Part shown: piece by piece, positions 1-7,024 of the stretch
Layout: the number at the start of each line of letters is the position of its first letter
Numbering within the stretch: position 1 is the stretch's first letter
Assembly: GCA_900548315.1 (NCBI GenBank)
Contig: URJU01000044.1
Location: 1-13,001 of the forward strand
Direction: 5' to 3'
DNA length: 13,001 bases
From: an uncultured Coprococcus sp.
Lineage (GTDB): Bacteria; Bacillota; Clostridia; Lachnospirales; Lachnospiraceae
Translations under genes and position numbers: made by a program
Notes under the pieces: generated by a model
What the model was told of the DNA's origin: nothing
The model's database searches: none
The model's input: the letters and a program-made list of their open reading frames with translations, nothing else

Positions 1-1
1 G

Positions 2-175
2 GCGGTGCTCATAGTGTACTGTCTGAAGGGGGCGGTGACGGCTCCGGTGGCAACTGGAATACCAAGTCTCGTTGGCGTTCTGGTGACAGGCGGGACATAC
101 AAATGGAGGCACAATACGCTTCTGAGTATCCTGCTGGGGACTGTGAGCTATATGGTGATGTTGCGTCTGGTATGA
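2..175 (+). CDS. azlD: AzlD-type branched-chain amino acid transport protein, C-terminal end (partial)
   Basis: The open frame runs in from the left edge (phase 2) and stops at TGA 173-175, giving the last 57 residues. The visible sequence has a VYCLK segment, then a hydrophobic IPSLVGVLV stretch, then KWRHNTLLSILLGTVSYM. That last block matches the family ending in which a K/R-rich turn and NTLLSI precede a final membrane helix, as known for AzlD, the small partner of AzlC in branched-chain amino acid (and analogue) export. The protein would sit in the cytoplasmic membrane. The partner azlC is expected to the left of the window but is not visible. The other two frames give low-complexity or charged peptides with no family resemblance. 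Identification rests on the C-terminal half only; another small multi-helix membrane protein is possible but less likely. Confidence 0.72.
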   Translation, partial: AVLIVYCLKGAVTAPVATGIPSLVGVLVTGGTYKWRHNTLLSILLGTVSYMVMLRLV

Positions 176-180
176 GAAAA

Positions 181-207
181 AGAGGAGTGGAAAAATTCCA
201 TTCCTCT
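181..207. terminator. Stem-loop after azlD, possible terminator
   Basis: AGAGGAGTGGAA pairs with TTCCATTCCTCT (12 pairs, one G-U) around a 3-base loop, starting 5 nt after the azlD stop. On the + strand there is no immediate T-run; a short one (TTTT, in a second small hairpin) comes about 10 nt later. On the - strand the stem is followed directly by TTTTTCTCAT, so intrinsic termination looks stronger in that direction. It probably marks the 3' end of the azlD transcript, but the directionality is uncertain. Confidence 0.55.
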
Positions 208-316
208 GAACTACTGTTTTAGCAGTAATCTCTGCAATCGGATTGTGGATAATTTGTACGCAGAATCCCACTATTGAATGAATGTGCATAATTTGTTAGA
301 ATAGCTGTGTGTTTAT

Positions 317-363
317 GTCAGCAAAGCTGACCAGCGGCTCGCATCAGGATTCGTGAGCGAATC
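317..363. promoter_or_regulatory. Two perfect short inverted repeats upstream of the cysE promoter
   Basis: GTCAGC-AAA-GCTGAC (317-331) and GATTCG-TGAG-CGAATC (348-363) are two perfect 6-bp inverted repeats. The second abuts the -35 hexamer of the predicted cysE promoter. They lie before the predicted transcription start, so they are more likely protein-binding DNA sites than RNA structure, unless transcription starts further upstream. No known regulator motif was recognised. The rest of the 176-467 gap holds the stem-loop at 181-207, the promoter and a leader hairpin, and no gene. Confidence 0.4.
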
Positions 364-390
364 TTGAATGACGTAAGCATATATTATAAT
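364..390 (+). promoter_or_regulatory. Predicted sigma-A-type promoter for cysE-pfkA-trpS
   Basis: A perfect TATAAT (385-390) is preceded by TTGAAT (364-369) with a 15-nt spacer, shorter than the usual 17. The segment is AT-rich and is the best promoter match in the gap. Transcription would start near 397, leaving a leader of about 70 nt before the cysE start codon. Confidence 0.5.
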
Positions 391-396
391 ATGAAG

Positions 397-433
397 ATAT
401 CATCGTGGCAGATTTTGCCTGGTCAGGTGATAT
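397..433 (+). promoter_or_regulatory. Hairpin in the cysE 5' leader
   Basis: ATATCATC (397-404) pairs with GGTGATAT (426-433; one G-U), and inside it GGCA (407-410) pairs with TGCC (416-419). It would form at the very 5' end of the predicted mRNA. It has no T-run and lies 17 nt before the ribosome binding site AAGGA (451-455), so it is more likely a 5'-end stability element than an attenuator. No T-box consensus (AGGGTGG-like) was found near it. Confidence 0.3.
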
Positions 434-467
434 TGGGAGATATTATTAGAAAGGATCTGAATAAGTA

Positions 468-1367
468 ATGGATAGATCAGATAAACAGAGAATTGAGGGA
501 ATCGTGCAGAGGATACTGGATGATTTCGGCGATGACAGAGCCATCAACAAGACGGATCTGTGCAACGAGCCGGATAAGACAGCAATTATCGATGTGATCG
601 ACAAACTCATGAAGATTCTATATCCGGGTTATTACAGCGACAAGCTGTATAAGATATACAGTCTGAAGAATAACATGTCTGTTATCATAGAGGATGTAAT
701 ATTCCATCTGAAGAAGCAGATCATGATAGTTCTCAGGTATTGCAAAAAGTTTCCTGAGCTCACAGATGCAGAGCTTGAGGACAAGGCGATGGATATAACA
801 TATGAATTCATGGATAAGATACCTCAGATAAGGGATTATCTTGAGACTGATATCCAGGCGGCATTTGACGGAGATCCTGCTGCGGGCAGCAAGGATGAGG
901 TCATACTTTCATACCCTGGACTTTATGCGATATCTGTATACCGCATGGCACATGAGCTTTGTCTGCTGGATGTTCCTATGATACCTAGGATCATGACCGA
1001 GCACGCTCACAGCGTGACCGGAATAGACATTCATCCGGGTGCCACCATAGGAAAGTATTTCTTTATTGACCATGGTACTGGAATCGTTATCGGCGAGACG
1101 ACTGTTATCGGCGAGCATGTGAAGATATATCAGGGCGTGACACTTGGAGGACTCTCTACACAGGGGGGCCAGAAACTCAAGGGAGCCAAGAGGCATCCAA
1201 CCATCGGTGACAATGTGACCATCTATTCAGGCGCGTCCATCCTTGGAGGCGAGACTATCATCGAGGACAACGTTGTTGTGGGTGGTAATACATTTATCAC
1301 CAACTCAGTAGAGAAGGATACAAGGGTTACTGCAAAGAAGCAGGAGCTTCAGTATAAAAATAATTAG
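468..1367 (+). CDS. cysE: Serine O-acetyltransferase, EpsC type
   Basis: This 299-residue enzyme transfers acetyl from acetyl-CoA to L-serine, giving O-acetylserine for cysteine synthesis in the cytoplasm. Residues 1-145 are a helical N-terminal region. Residues 150-178 hold the YPGLYAISVYRMAHEL segment typical of the family, and 184-285 form a left-handed beta-helix of hexapeptide repeats. Family motifs are present: DIHPG (His189, matching the catalytic His of CysE), DHGTGIVIGETT (201-212), YQGVTLGGLS (221-230) and the second conserved His in KRHPTIG (His243). The protein is longer at the N-terminus than E. coli CysE, as is usual for the EpsC branch. ATG 468 follows AAGGA at 451-455. The stop overlaps the ribosome binding site of pfkA, so the two genes are likely co-transcribed. 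No cysK lies beside it in this window. Family assignment is firm. Confidence 0.93.
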   Translation: MDRSDKQRIEGIVQRILDDFGDDRAINKTDLCNEPDKTAIIDVIDKLMKILYPGYYSDKLYKIYSLKNNMSVIIEDVIFHLKKQIMIVLRYCKKFPELTDAELEDKAMDITYEFMDKIPQIRDYLETDIQAAFDGDPAAGSKDEVILSYPGLYAISVYRMAHELCLLDVPMIPRIMTEHAHSVTGIDIHPGATIGKYFFIDHGTGIVIGETTVIGEHVKIYQGVTLGGLSTQGGQKLKGAKRHPTIGDNVTIYSGASILGGETIIEDNVVVGGNTFITNSVEKDTRVTAKKQELQYKNN

Positions 1368-1378
1368 AGGACATACAA

Positions 1379-2353
1379 ATGAGTGACATACGAAAGATAG
1401 CGGTCCTGACCAGCGGAGGAGATGCTCCAGGCATGAATTCAGCTGTTAGGGCTGTGGTTGTATCGGCCATCAACAGTGGAATAGAGATAGTCGGTGTGAT
1501 GCGTGGTTACGAGGGACTTATCGACTGGGAGACACAGCCGCTCGGCCTGGCGGACGTCAGAAACATAAACAATCAGGGTGGAACGATACTTTTCACCAGC
1601 AGAAGCGAGAGATTCCTTCAGAAAGAATACCGCGAGCAGGCGGCAAAGAATCTGAGAGATCACGATATAGATGCGCTTGTTGCCATCGGCGGGGATGGAA
1701 CACTCCGCGGAGCCATAGCATTTCAGGATGAGGGTATCAATACCATCTGCATCCCTGGAACAATAGACAGAGATGTGGCATGTTCTGAGTATACGCTGGG
1801 ATTTGACACAGCGGCGAATACAGCCATGGAGGCTATCGACAGGATAAGAGATTCGTCGGTTTCTCATGGGAGATGCAGTGTCGTGGAGGTCATGGGACGA
1901 AAGAGAGGCTATATAGCACTCTGGGCAGGCATGGCGACATCTGCGGATGCCATCATAATTCCTGAGAAATGGGATGGCGACTTTGACAGTATCATAGATA
2001 CGATAAAGGCAAAGCATGCTGACGGAAGAAACAGTTATCTTGTTGTAGTTGCTGAGGGCGTAACGGATGCACCGGAGCTTGCGCAGATGATCCTGGATAA
2101 GACAGGCATAGAGTCAAGGGTGTCGGTGCTTGGGTACATACAGAGAGGCGGTCAGCCTACAGCAAAGGACAGGATGTACGGCTCGCTTATGGGGGCGTAT
2201 GCTGTGGATGTACTTAAAAAGGGAGGCACAAACCGCATGGTGGCTATCAAGAATGATATACTTATAGATTACGATATAAAAGAGGCAATAGATATACAGA
2301 ATAATCAGCTTGATTCATTCCAGTATGAACTGAGTAAATTGCTGGCTGAGTAA
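1379..2353 (+). CDS. pfkA: 6-phosphofructokinase, divergent at active-site and effector positions
   Basis: This 324-residue enzyme belongs to the family that phosphorylates fructose 6-phosphate to the 1,6-bisphosphate. Visible motifs are TSGGDAPGMN (11-20), GGDG (104-107; Gly rather than Asp at the last position points to ATP, not pyrophosphate), PGTIDRD (126-132, catalytic Asp130), RDSSVSH (157-163), VMGRKRG (171-177) and LGYIQRGG (251-258). Two positions are unusual: the normal TIDND reads TIDRD (Arg131), and the normal LGHIQRGG His, a substrate contact in E. coli PfkA, is Tyr253. Arginines and a lysine of the E. coli ADP/PEP effector site (R25, R54, K213) appear replaced by Val28, a Glu near 51 and non-lysine residues near 217. 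The chemistry is probably kept but allosteric control may differ. The RBS AGAGGA (1366-1371) overlaps the cysE stop; the gap is 11 nt. Confidence 0.9.
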   Translation: MSDIRKIAVLTSGGDAPGMNSAVRAVVVSAINSGIEIVGVMRGYEGLIDWETQPLGLADVRNINNQGGTILFTSRSERFLQKEYREQAAKNLRDHDIDALVAIGGDGTLRGAIAFQDEGINTICIPGTIDRDVACSEYTLGFDTAANTAMEAIDRIRDSSVSHGRCSVVEVMGRKRGYIALWAGMATSADAIIIPEKWDGDFDSIIDTIKAKHADGRNSYLVVVAEGVTDAPELAQMILDKTGIESRVSVLGYIQRGGQPTAKDRMYGSLMGAYAVDVLKKGGTNRMVAIKNDILIDYDIKEAIDIQNNQLDSFQYELSKLLAE

Positions 2354-2372
2354 GAGAGAAAAGGAGAAGGTT

Positions 2373-3434
2373 ATGAAACAGGTAATATTAACAGGCGACC
2401 GTCCTACGGGTCGTCTTCATGTGGGACACTATGTAGGATCACTTAAGAGAAGAGTCGATCTTCAGAATTCGGGCAGGTATGATGAGATATACATCATGGT
2501 GGCTGACGCACAGGCGCTTACAGACAATGCAGAGCATCCAGAGAAGGTTAGACAGAACATAATGCAGGTTGCTCTTGATTATCTTGCCTGTGGCATAGAT
2601 CCTGAGAAGTCTACAATATTCATCCAGTCAATGGTGCCTGAGCTTACAGAGCTTACATTTTACTATATGAATCTTGTCACAGTTGCAAGAGTTCAGAGAA
2701 ATCCGACCGTAAAGGCAGAGATCAAGATGAGGAATTTTGAGGCAAGTATCCCTGTTGGATTCTTCTGTTATCCTATCAGCCAGGCTGCAGACATAACAGC
2801 GTTCAAGGCTACAGAGGTTCCAGTTGGAGAGGATCAGATGCCTATGATCGAGCAGTGTAAGGAAATCGTTCACAAGTTCAATTCAGTATACGGAGAGACT
2901 CTTGTAGATCCAAAGATTGTCCTTCCTGACAACGAGGCATGTCTCAGACTCCCAGGTACAGATGGCAAGGCAAAGATGAGCAAATCTCTTGGAAACTGTA
3001 TATATCTGTCTGAGGATCCTGCGGAGATCAAGAAGAAGGTTATGTCCATGTACACAGATCCAAACCACATCCGTGTTGAAGATCCGGGACAGGTTGAGGG
3101 CAACTCGGTATTTACCTATCTTGATGCATTCAGCAAGCCAGAGTACTTTGAGGAATTTCTTCCGGATTACAGCGGCATGGATGAACTCAAGGAGCACTAC
3201 AGCAGAGGTGGCCTCGGTGATGTAAAGGTCAAGAAGTTCCTGAACAACGTTCTTCAGGCAGAGCTTGCACCTATCAGAGAGCGCCGCCAGATGTGGGAGA
3301 AGAGGCCACAGGATGTATACGACATCTTAAAGAGTGGCAGTGAGGTTGCCAGAGCAAAGGCAGCAGAGACACTTGCTGATGTAAGACGCGCTATGAAGAT
3401 AGATTACTTTGAGAATGACAACTTATTTAAGTAA
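2373..3434 (+). CDS. trpS: Tryptophanyl-tRNA synthetase
   Basis: This 353-residue class I aminoacyl-tRNA synthetase charges tRNA-Trp with tryptophan. The HIGH-type signature is in TGRLHVGHYVGSL (HVGH 16-19), and the KMSKS loop is exact in GKAKMSKSLG (KMSKS 201-205). Also visible are the Trp-pocket and adenylate region ADAQALTDN (44-52) and PVGEDQMPMIEQ (150-161), which the TrpRS/TyrRS group uses near the dimer interface. Length and motif spacing fit a complete enzyme. ATG 2373 follows AGGAG at 2362-2366 with a 19-nt gap after pfkA, so it is the third gene of the cysE-pfkA run. There is no T-box leader directly before it, so any tryptophan control would have to act at the cysE promoter. A large hairpin follows the stop. 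Confidence 0.95.
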   Translation: MKQVILTGDRPTGRLHVGHYVGSLKRRVDLQNSGRYDEIYIMVADAQALTDNAEHPEKVRQNIMQVALDYLACGIDPEKSTIFIQSMVPELTELTFYYMNLVTVARVQRNPTVKAEIKMRNFEASIPVGFFCYPISQAADITAFKATEVPVGEDQMPMIEQCKEIVHKFNSVYGETLVDPKIVLPDNEACLRLPGTDGKAKMSKSLGNCIYLSEDPAEIKKKVMSMYTDPNHIRVEDPGQVEGNSVFTYLDAFSKPEYFEEFLPDYSGMDELKEHYSRGGLGDVKVKKFLNNVLQAELAPIRERRQMWEKRPQDVYDILKSGSEVARAKAAETLADVRRAMKIDYFENDNLFK

Positions 3435-3482
3435 GCAACATTTATCCCCAACATTATAACTTTAGAACAGCATAAACACGAA

Positions 3483-3554
3483 AAAAGGATAAAATTCTCC
3501 TAAAAAGTCCTGAAAAGTGATATTCAGGATAAATACAGAGGATTTTATCCTTTT
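3483..3554. terminator. Nested-hairpin bidirectional terminator after trpS
   Basis: AAAAGGATAAAATTCTC (3483-3499) pairs with GAGGATTTTATCCTTTT (3538-3554), 17 pairs with one G-U. Its loop contains a second perfect stem, TCCTGAA (3508-3514) with TTCAGGA (3523-3529). T-runs follow on both strands: CCTTTTCTT on +, and TTTTTT (the complement of A 3481-3486) on -. It would end the cysE-pfkA-trpS transcript and also anything coming from the - strand glucosidase remnant. Confidence 0.8.
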
Positions 3555-3625
3555 CTTATGCAAATAATCGTTTTAGAGATATTTTTGTGCTAATGACGAA
3601 CAAATTATTTCAAAATAAGAAAATC

Positions 3626-4075
3626 CTAGGGAAATGACACATCACCCAGAACCCTCTTATATGCATATATATCATCGCTGTTTTCAAGCATAGGTATAAA
3701 ATCTCCATAGACCAGGGTGGTCTCGGTATGGTGGAGGCTGATAAGCTTTTTGTAGTAAGAGAACACATTGTCCGGATCGGCCATTTCATTCTCTGCATTT
3801 ATTTCAAGATAGTTTTTGTTCACCTTTATCCATGGGGTTTCTGTGGTGAATCTCAAAAGGAGCGTACAGGCAGCCGGCATCCTTTATTCCATCCTCAAAG
3901 CTTTCTTTTCATATGTAAGCGATTGCATCCATGCGGAAACCGTCGATACCTTTGTCACACCACCATTGCATGATATTTCCAGGCTAAACCGCCAAATACT
4001 GCGCCCCAGTTGTTTGGAGAAAGTCCGTCTGTGCCATCTCTCCATATATAGGTGTGCCTCCTGAATCTAAGTGTC
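3626..4075 (-). pseudogene. Decayed oligo-1,6-glucosidase (GH13) remnant
   Basis: On the - strand three separate pieces of one GH13 oligo-1,6-glucosidase-like protein appear in order but in different frames. Piece one (about 4040-3975) reads YIWRDGTDGLSPNNWGAVFGG, the substrate-side segment of the family. Piece two (about 3970-3890) reads MQWWCDKGIDGFRMDAIAYI, which carries the nucleophile-Asp motif, and then hits an in-frame TGA. Piece three (about 3860-3645) reads FTTETPWIKVNKNYLEINAEN and continues through ADPDNVFSYYKKLI and VYGDF, the C-terminal part of the catalytic domain. Compared with the family, roughly 35 residues are missing between pieces one and two, and several hundred between two and three. 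The N-terminus and C-terminal beta domain are also gone. The reading ends at TAG 3626-3628. It cannot make an active enzyme. No transposon or repeat borders were seen. Confidence 0.85.
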
Positions 4076-4156
4076 AGCCAGTTGGAGATAAAATACAATA
4101 ATTCTTCATTTGCTCACATAGATAATTCATCGAATAATATGTAAAAATATATGCAT

Positions 4157-4197
4157 AAAAAAGCCCATCTGTATGTATTCCTACAGTACAGATGGGC
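4157..4197 (-). terminator. Intrinsic terminator of the YhgE block
   Basis: Read on the - strand, GCCCATCTGTA (4197-4187) pairs with TACAGATGGGC (4173-4163). A further TGTA/TACA pairing sits inside with one bulged base, and TTTTTT (4162-4157) follows. It lies 43 nt after the stop of the last YhgE gene. This is a classic Rho-independent terminator. The rest of 4076-4240 is AT-rich and holds no gene that I can see. Confidence 0.88.
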
Positions 4198-4240
4198 GTA
4201 AATGACAACAGACAAAAACTGTAATTACAAGAGTAGTTGG

Positions 4241-6355
4241 TTATATAAACAAACCAGATTTCTCCTTGTTGTGTTCCAGCTTGTCGAGAAGTTTTGCACA
4301 AGGCTTAGCCAGCAGCAGACCAATGATCACCGATATGCCAACATATATCAGCAGGGTTGCCAGACATCTGCCGTATGTGTGTTGATACATTCCGGCTACG
4401 CATTCTCTGAGAGCGTTCATGCAGTATGAGAATGGCATGAATTTGTACAGGTACTGGTAGACTGATGGGAGAACTTCCACAGGGAAAGTTCCACCTGCTC
4501 CGGCAACCTGTATGACCATGATAACCACTGCGATGGCTTCGCCGATATTGCCAAATGCTGCGGTTAGAGAGTAGATCAGGAATGTGAACACAAAGCTGGT
4601 CATCATCGCAGCCAGTGTAAATGCTATCGGGTGCTTGCACTGTATCCCCACATAGAACAGATCGCCAAATACTGTTATGATCGTTTGAACCTGTCCTATC
4701 ACAAAGAAACTTATGTATCGTCCGAAGAATTTTTGGTATGGTTTTACTCCCTCGAGGTCTTCCCCGTCCTTCACCTTGACATGGATGAGAGCCACAAGAA
4801 TGAGGGCACCAACCCACAATGCAAGAACAGTGTAAAATGGAGCCATTGCCGAGCCATAATTGCTTATTGCGTAAATCTCCACAGTGTTCATCTGTACAGG
4901 AGATGATATGAAGTCCACGATCATTTGCGGATTTTCCTTTATTGCAGACATCATTTCCTGAAAATCTGGATTTGAGGTTAGCTTGTCCAGTTCCTGTATG
5001 AGAGAGCTGATATCGTCCTTGAGATCGGACAGATATTTTGCTGTGACCTGTACATTTGTTTTGCCGTCCTTAAGTATGGACTGATACTCGGTGAGGGTGG
5101 AGCTTATCTCCGAAAATGTTCCAGGTACATCGGCTAATATAGCCTGTGCCTGAGTCAGAGAACTCTGCATTTCAGTCAGTGACTCGGTCAGAGCGGACGA
5201 CAGTTCACCGTTTACCAGATCCTTGACCTCTTTTATATGGTCTTTGCATTTGTCTATATCAGAGATGATCGCGGATTTTATATCAGCTATCTCAGAATCG
5301 GAAATCTGGGCATCACCATTTAATCTGTCGAGGTCGCTTTTCAGCTTTTCAAACTGTGACTTTGCATCCGAGATCTCAGGGGATTTGCTCTCTAAAAGTC
5401 GCTGAATGGTGTCAAGCACGTTGGTGCCCAGATCGTCAGATGAAAATTCTTTGGTGACGGTTACTATGTGAACATTGCTGCCCAGATCGTTCACTGCATC
5501 TGACAGGTCATCCAGCTTGCCTGATATAGTATCCAGGCTGGTGCTCATAAGGGAAAGGGCAGAACTTACAATGTCATTGCTTATATCCACACTGTCCTTG
5601 AGGTTGCCAAGGCTGTCGGATCCGCTGGATGCCATGCTGTCAATGTTTGGAAATAGAAGTTTTGTCGTATCTATAGAGTCAGATGCCGATTCTGTGAGCA
5701 GCGCAAATGTGTTCATCATGTATATATAGTTGTCCAATGTGGATGAAACCTGATTGAGCTTGCTCCTTACTCCGCTGATCAGGTCAGATCCCTCTATGTC
5801 ACTTCCGGACAGATAGTCGCCTGCATTTGCAAATACCTCCGTCAGAGTGCTTATGAGTTTGGTGTTGATCTCATTTTGAACAGTGGTTTTTACCTTGCCG
5901 GTAATCTTGGTTGCAATGGCATTTTTTTTGCTGTTTTCATAGTAAACAATTCTGGGATTTACTATATTGCCGCTCATGATGCTCAGCATGTTTTCTGTGA
6001 AATCCTTTGGGATTATGATGCCTGCATAACACTCACCGCTCTGGATGAGCTCAAGAGCCTCCTCCTTGTTGTCGGCAAATGTCCAGTCGATCGTGTTGTT
6101 GGTCTCAAGACTTTCTGTTACCATATCACCGATCACAAGCTTGACGCCGTTAAGGTCGATTCCCTCATCTTCCGAGTATACGGAAATTTTCATGAGTGAG
6201 GTCGCTGCTTCTCCGTACGGATCCCAATTGGACATTATATTGAACCAGGCATATAGGGATGGGATGATGCACAGACCCATAACAATGGACAAAGCAACAA
6301 CGTTTGTGGTCAGCCTGCGCAGATCTGATAAGTATACGCGCCATATATTTTTCAT
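4241..6355 (-). CDS. YhgE/Pip-family membrane protein (second paralogue)
   Basis: This 704-residue protein has the layout of the YhgE/Pip family, related to EsaA/YueB and to ABC-2-type membrane domains. An N-terminal helix (about 20-40) ends in the family motif LYAWFNIMSNWDPY (34-47). A large outside domain follows, with YYENSKKNAIATKIT (138-152) and a long Ser/Asp/Leu-rich, probably coiled-coil stretch (about 190-480). The C-terminal membrane domain starts at NYGSAMAPFY (499-508) and has about five helices, with KPYQKFFGRY, IQCKHP, AFGNIGEAIAVVIM, GGTFPVEVLP and the conserved MNALREC. The exact role of the family is not settled: it includes a lactococcal phage-infection protein and type VII secretion subunits. 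The start overlaps the previous gene by ATGA, and AGGAGGAGC lies 8 nt upstream, so translation is coupled. No signal peptidase site is expected because the first helix acts as an anchor. Confidence 0.9.
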   Translation of the reverse strand: MKNIWRVYLSDLRRLTTNVVALSIVMGLCIIPSLYAWFNIMSNWDPYGEAATSLMKISVYSEDEGIDLNGVKLVIGDMVTESLETNNTIDWTFADNKEEALELIQSGECYAGIIIPKDFTENMLSIMSGNIVNPRIVYYENSKKNAIATKITGKVKTTVQNEINTKLISTLTEVFANAGDYLSGSDIEGSDLISGVRSKLNQVSSTLDNYIYMMNTFALLTESASDSIDTTKLLFPNIDSMASSGSDSLGNLKDSVDISNDIVSSALSLMSTSLDTISGKLDDLSDAVNDLGSNVHIVTVTKEFSSDDLGTNVLDTIQRLLESKSPEISDAKSQFEKLKSDLDRLNGDAQISDSEIADIKSAIISDIDKCKDHIKEVKDLVNGELSSALTESLTEMQSSLTQAQAILADVPGTFSEISSTLTEYQSILKDGKTNVQVTAKYLSDLKDDISSLIQELDKLTSNPDFQEMMSAIKENPQMIVDFISSPVQMNTVEIYAISNYGSAMAPFYTVLALWVGALILVALIHVKVKDGEDLEGVKPYQKFFGRYISFFVIGQVQTIITVFGDLFYVGIQCKHPIAFTLAAMMTSFVFTFLIYSLTAAFGNIGEAIAVVIMVIQVAGAGGTFPVEVLPSVYQYLYKFMPFSYCMNALRECVAGMYQHTYGRCLATLLIYVGISVIIGLLLAKPCAKLLDKLEHNKEKSGLFI

Positions 6356-6987
6356 GGTGTTTGCTCCTCCTGTTCAATGTTGTCTGAAACTTTGTCTTGA
6401 GTCTCATTTGGGGTCTCGTCGACAGAGCCTTCATTTTGAAACTCATTTGGCGTATCATCTGTTTTGCTCTCGTCCTGTACTTCGCTATCGGTGTCATCGG
6501 CAGCATCCGTTCCGGATTCTGATCTCACGTTGGTGATGATCGTATCGATTTTTTCATCAAGTTTTCTCTTTGGGGCGGAAACCCTTGTGTAAATGCTGTC
6601 TATATCAATCAGGCTGTCTATGCCGCCCTCTGAATCCTGTAGGGAGTTGACCATTTCCTGTATCTTGTAGTCAGAATATTCCACATGAATGAGATATGCC
6701 GCGATCAGAAAGAGGCTGGCTATCCAGAGAACAAGAAATATGATCTTTGAGCTGTTGGTGAAGAACAGCAGAATGAGAAAGCAGGCAGGAACTGTGAAAA
6801 TACATTTGATTCCGGCTTTCAGCTTTCGCACATTGTTCGCATGGGCATTGTCTCGGAATTCAAGAACCTTTGTCATTATGTCAGGGACTTCGGACTTGCC
6901 AAAAGTTTCGTGCGAAACTTTTTCGTTTTCGGTGTCATGTTTATCTTCAGTTGTGATATCTGATATTTCTGTGTTTGTTTCGTCCAT
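6352..6987 (-). CDS. Small acidic two-helix membrane protein between YhgE genes
   Basis: I do not recognise this 211-residue protein. Residues 1-35 are strongly acidic and polar. Residues 45-60 are basic (NNVRKLKAGIK). Two hydrophobic helices follow at about 61-78 and 81-101, separated by a short NSSK turn. Residues 102-155 look helical, with a KRKLDEK cluster. Residues 156-211 form a disordered, Asp/Glu/Thr-rich tail with an imperfect DDTPNE/DETPNE repeat. Both tails are likely on the same side of the membrane; the basic flank before helix one suggests the cytoplasm. The start ATG 6987 has an excellent AAAGGAGGAA site. The gene sits 37 nt after one YhgE gene and overlaps the next by four bases, so it is made together with both. 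A role as an accessory or regulatory subunit of the YhgE pair is inferred from position only. Confidence 0.85.
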   Translation of the reverse strand: MDETNTEISDITTEDKHDTENEKVSHETFGKSEVPDIMTKVLEFRDNAHANNVRKLKAGIKCIFTVPACFLILLFFTNSSKIIFLVLWIASLFLIAAYLIHVEYSDYKIQEMVNSLQDSEGGIDSLIDIDSIYTRVSAPKRKLDEKIDTIITNVRSESGTDAADDTDSEVQDESKTDDTPNEFQNEGSVDETPNETQDKVSDNIEQEEQTP

Positions 6988-7024
6988 AGGAGTTCCTCCT
7001 TTATTGTCTGAACTGCGTTTTGGC

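Noticed and set aside
391..467. A cysteine or tryptophan T-box riboswitch before the cysE-pfkA-trpS run
   Set aside because: The T-box sequence (AGGGTGG-like), a specifier stem and a terminator/antiterminator pair were not found; the leader is only about 70 nt.
1439..2017. A 192-codon frame antisense to pfkA (and similar long antisense frames at 4305-4817 and 6045-6536)
   Set aside because: Each lies wholly or mainly opposite a well-identified gene, has no family signature, and is rich in Cys/Arg/His as expected of shadow frames.
3728..4064. Plus-strand open frames of about 80 codons over the glucosidase remnant
   Set aside because: They have no recognisable family, while the opposite strand clearly holds GH13 fragments. 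They are chance frames.
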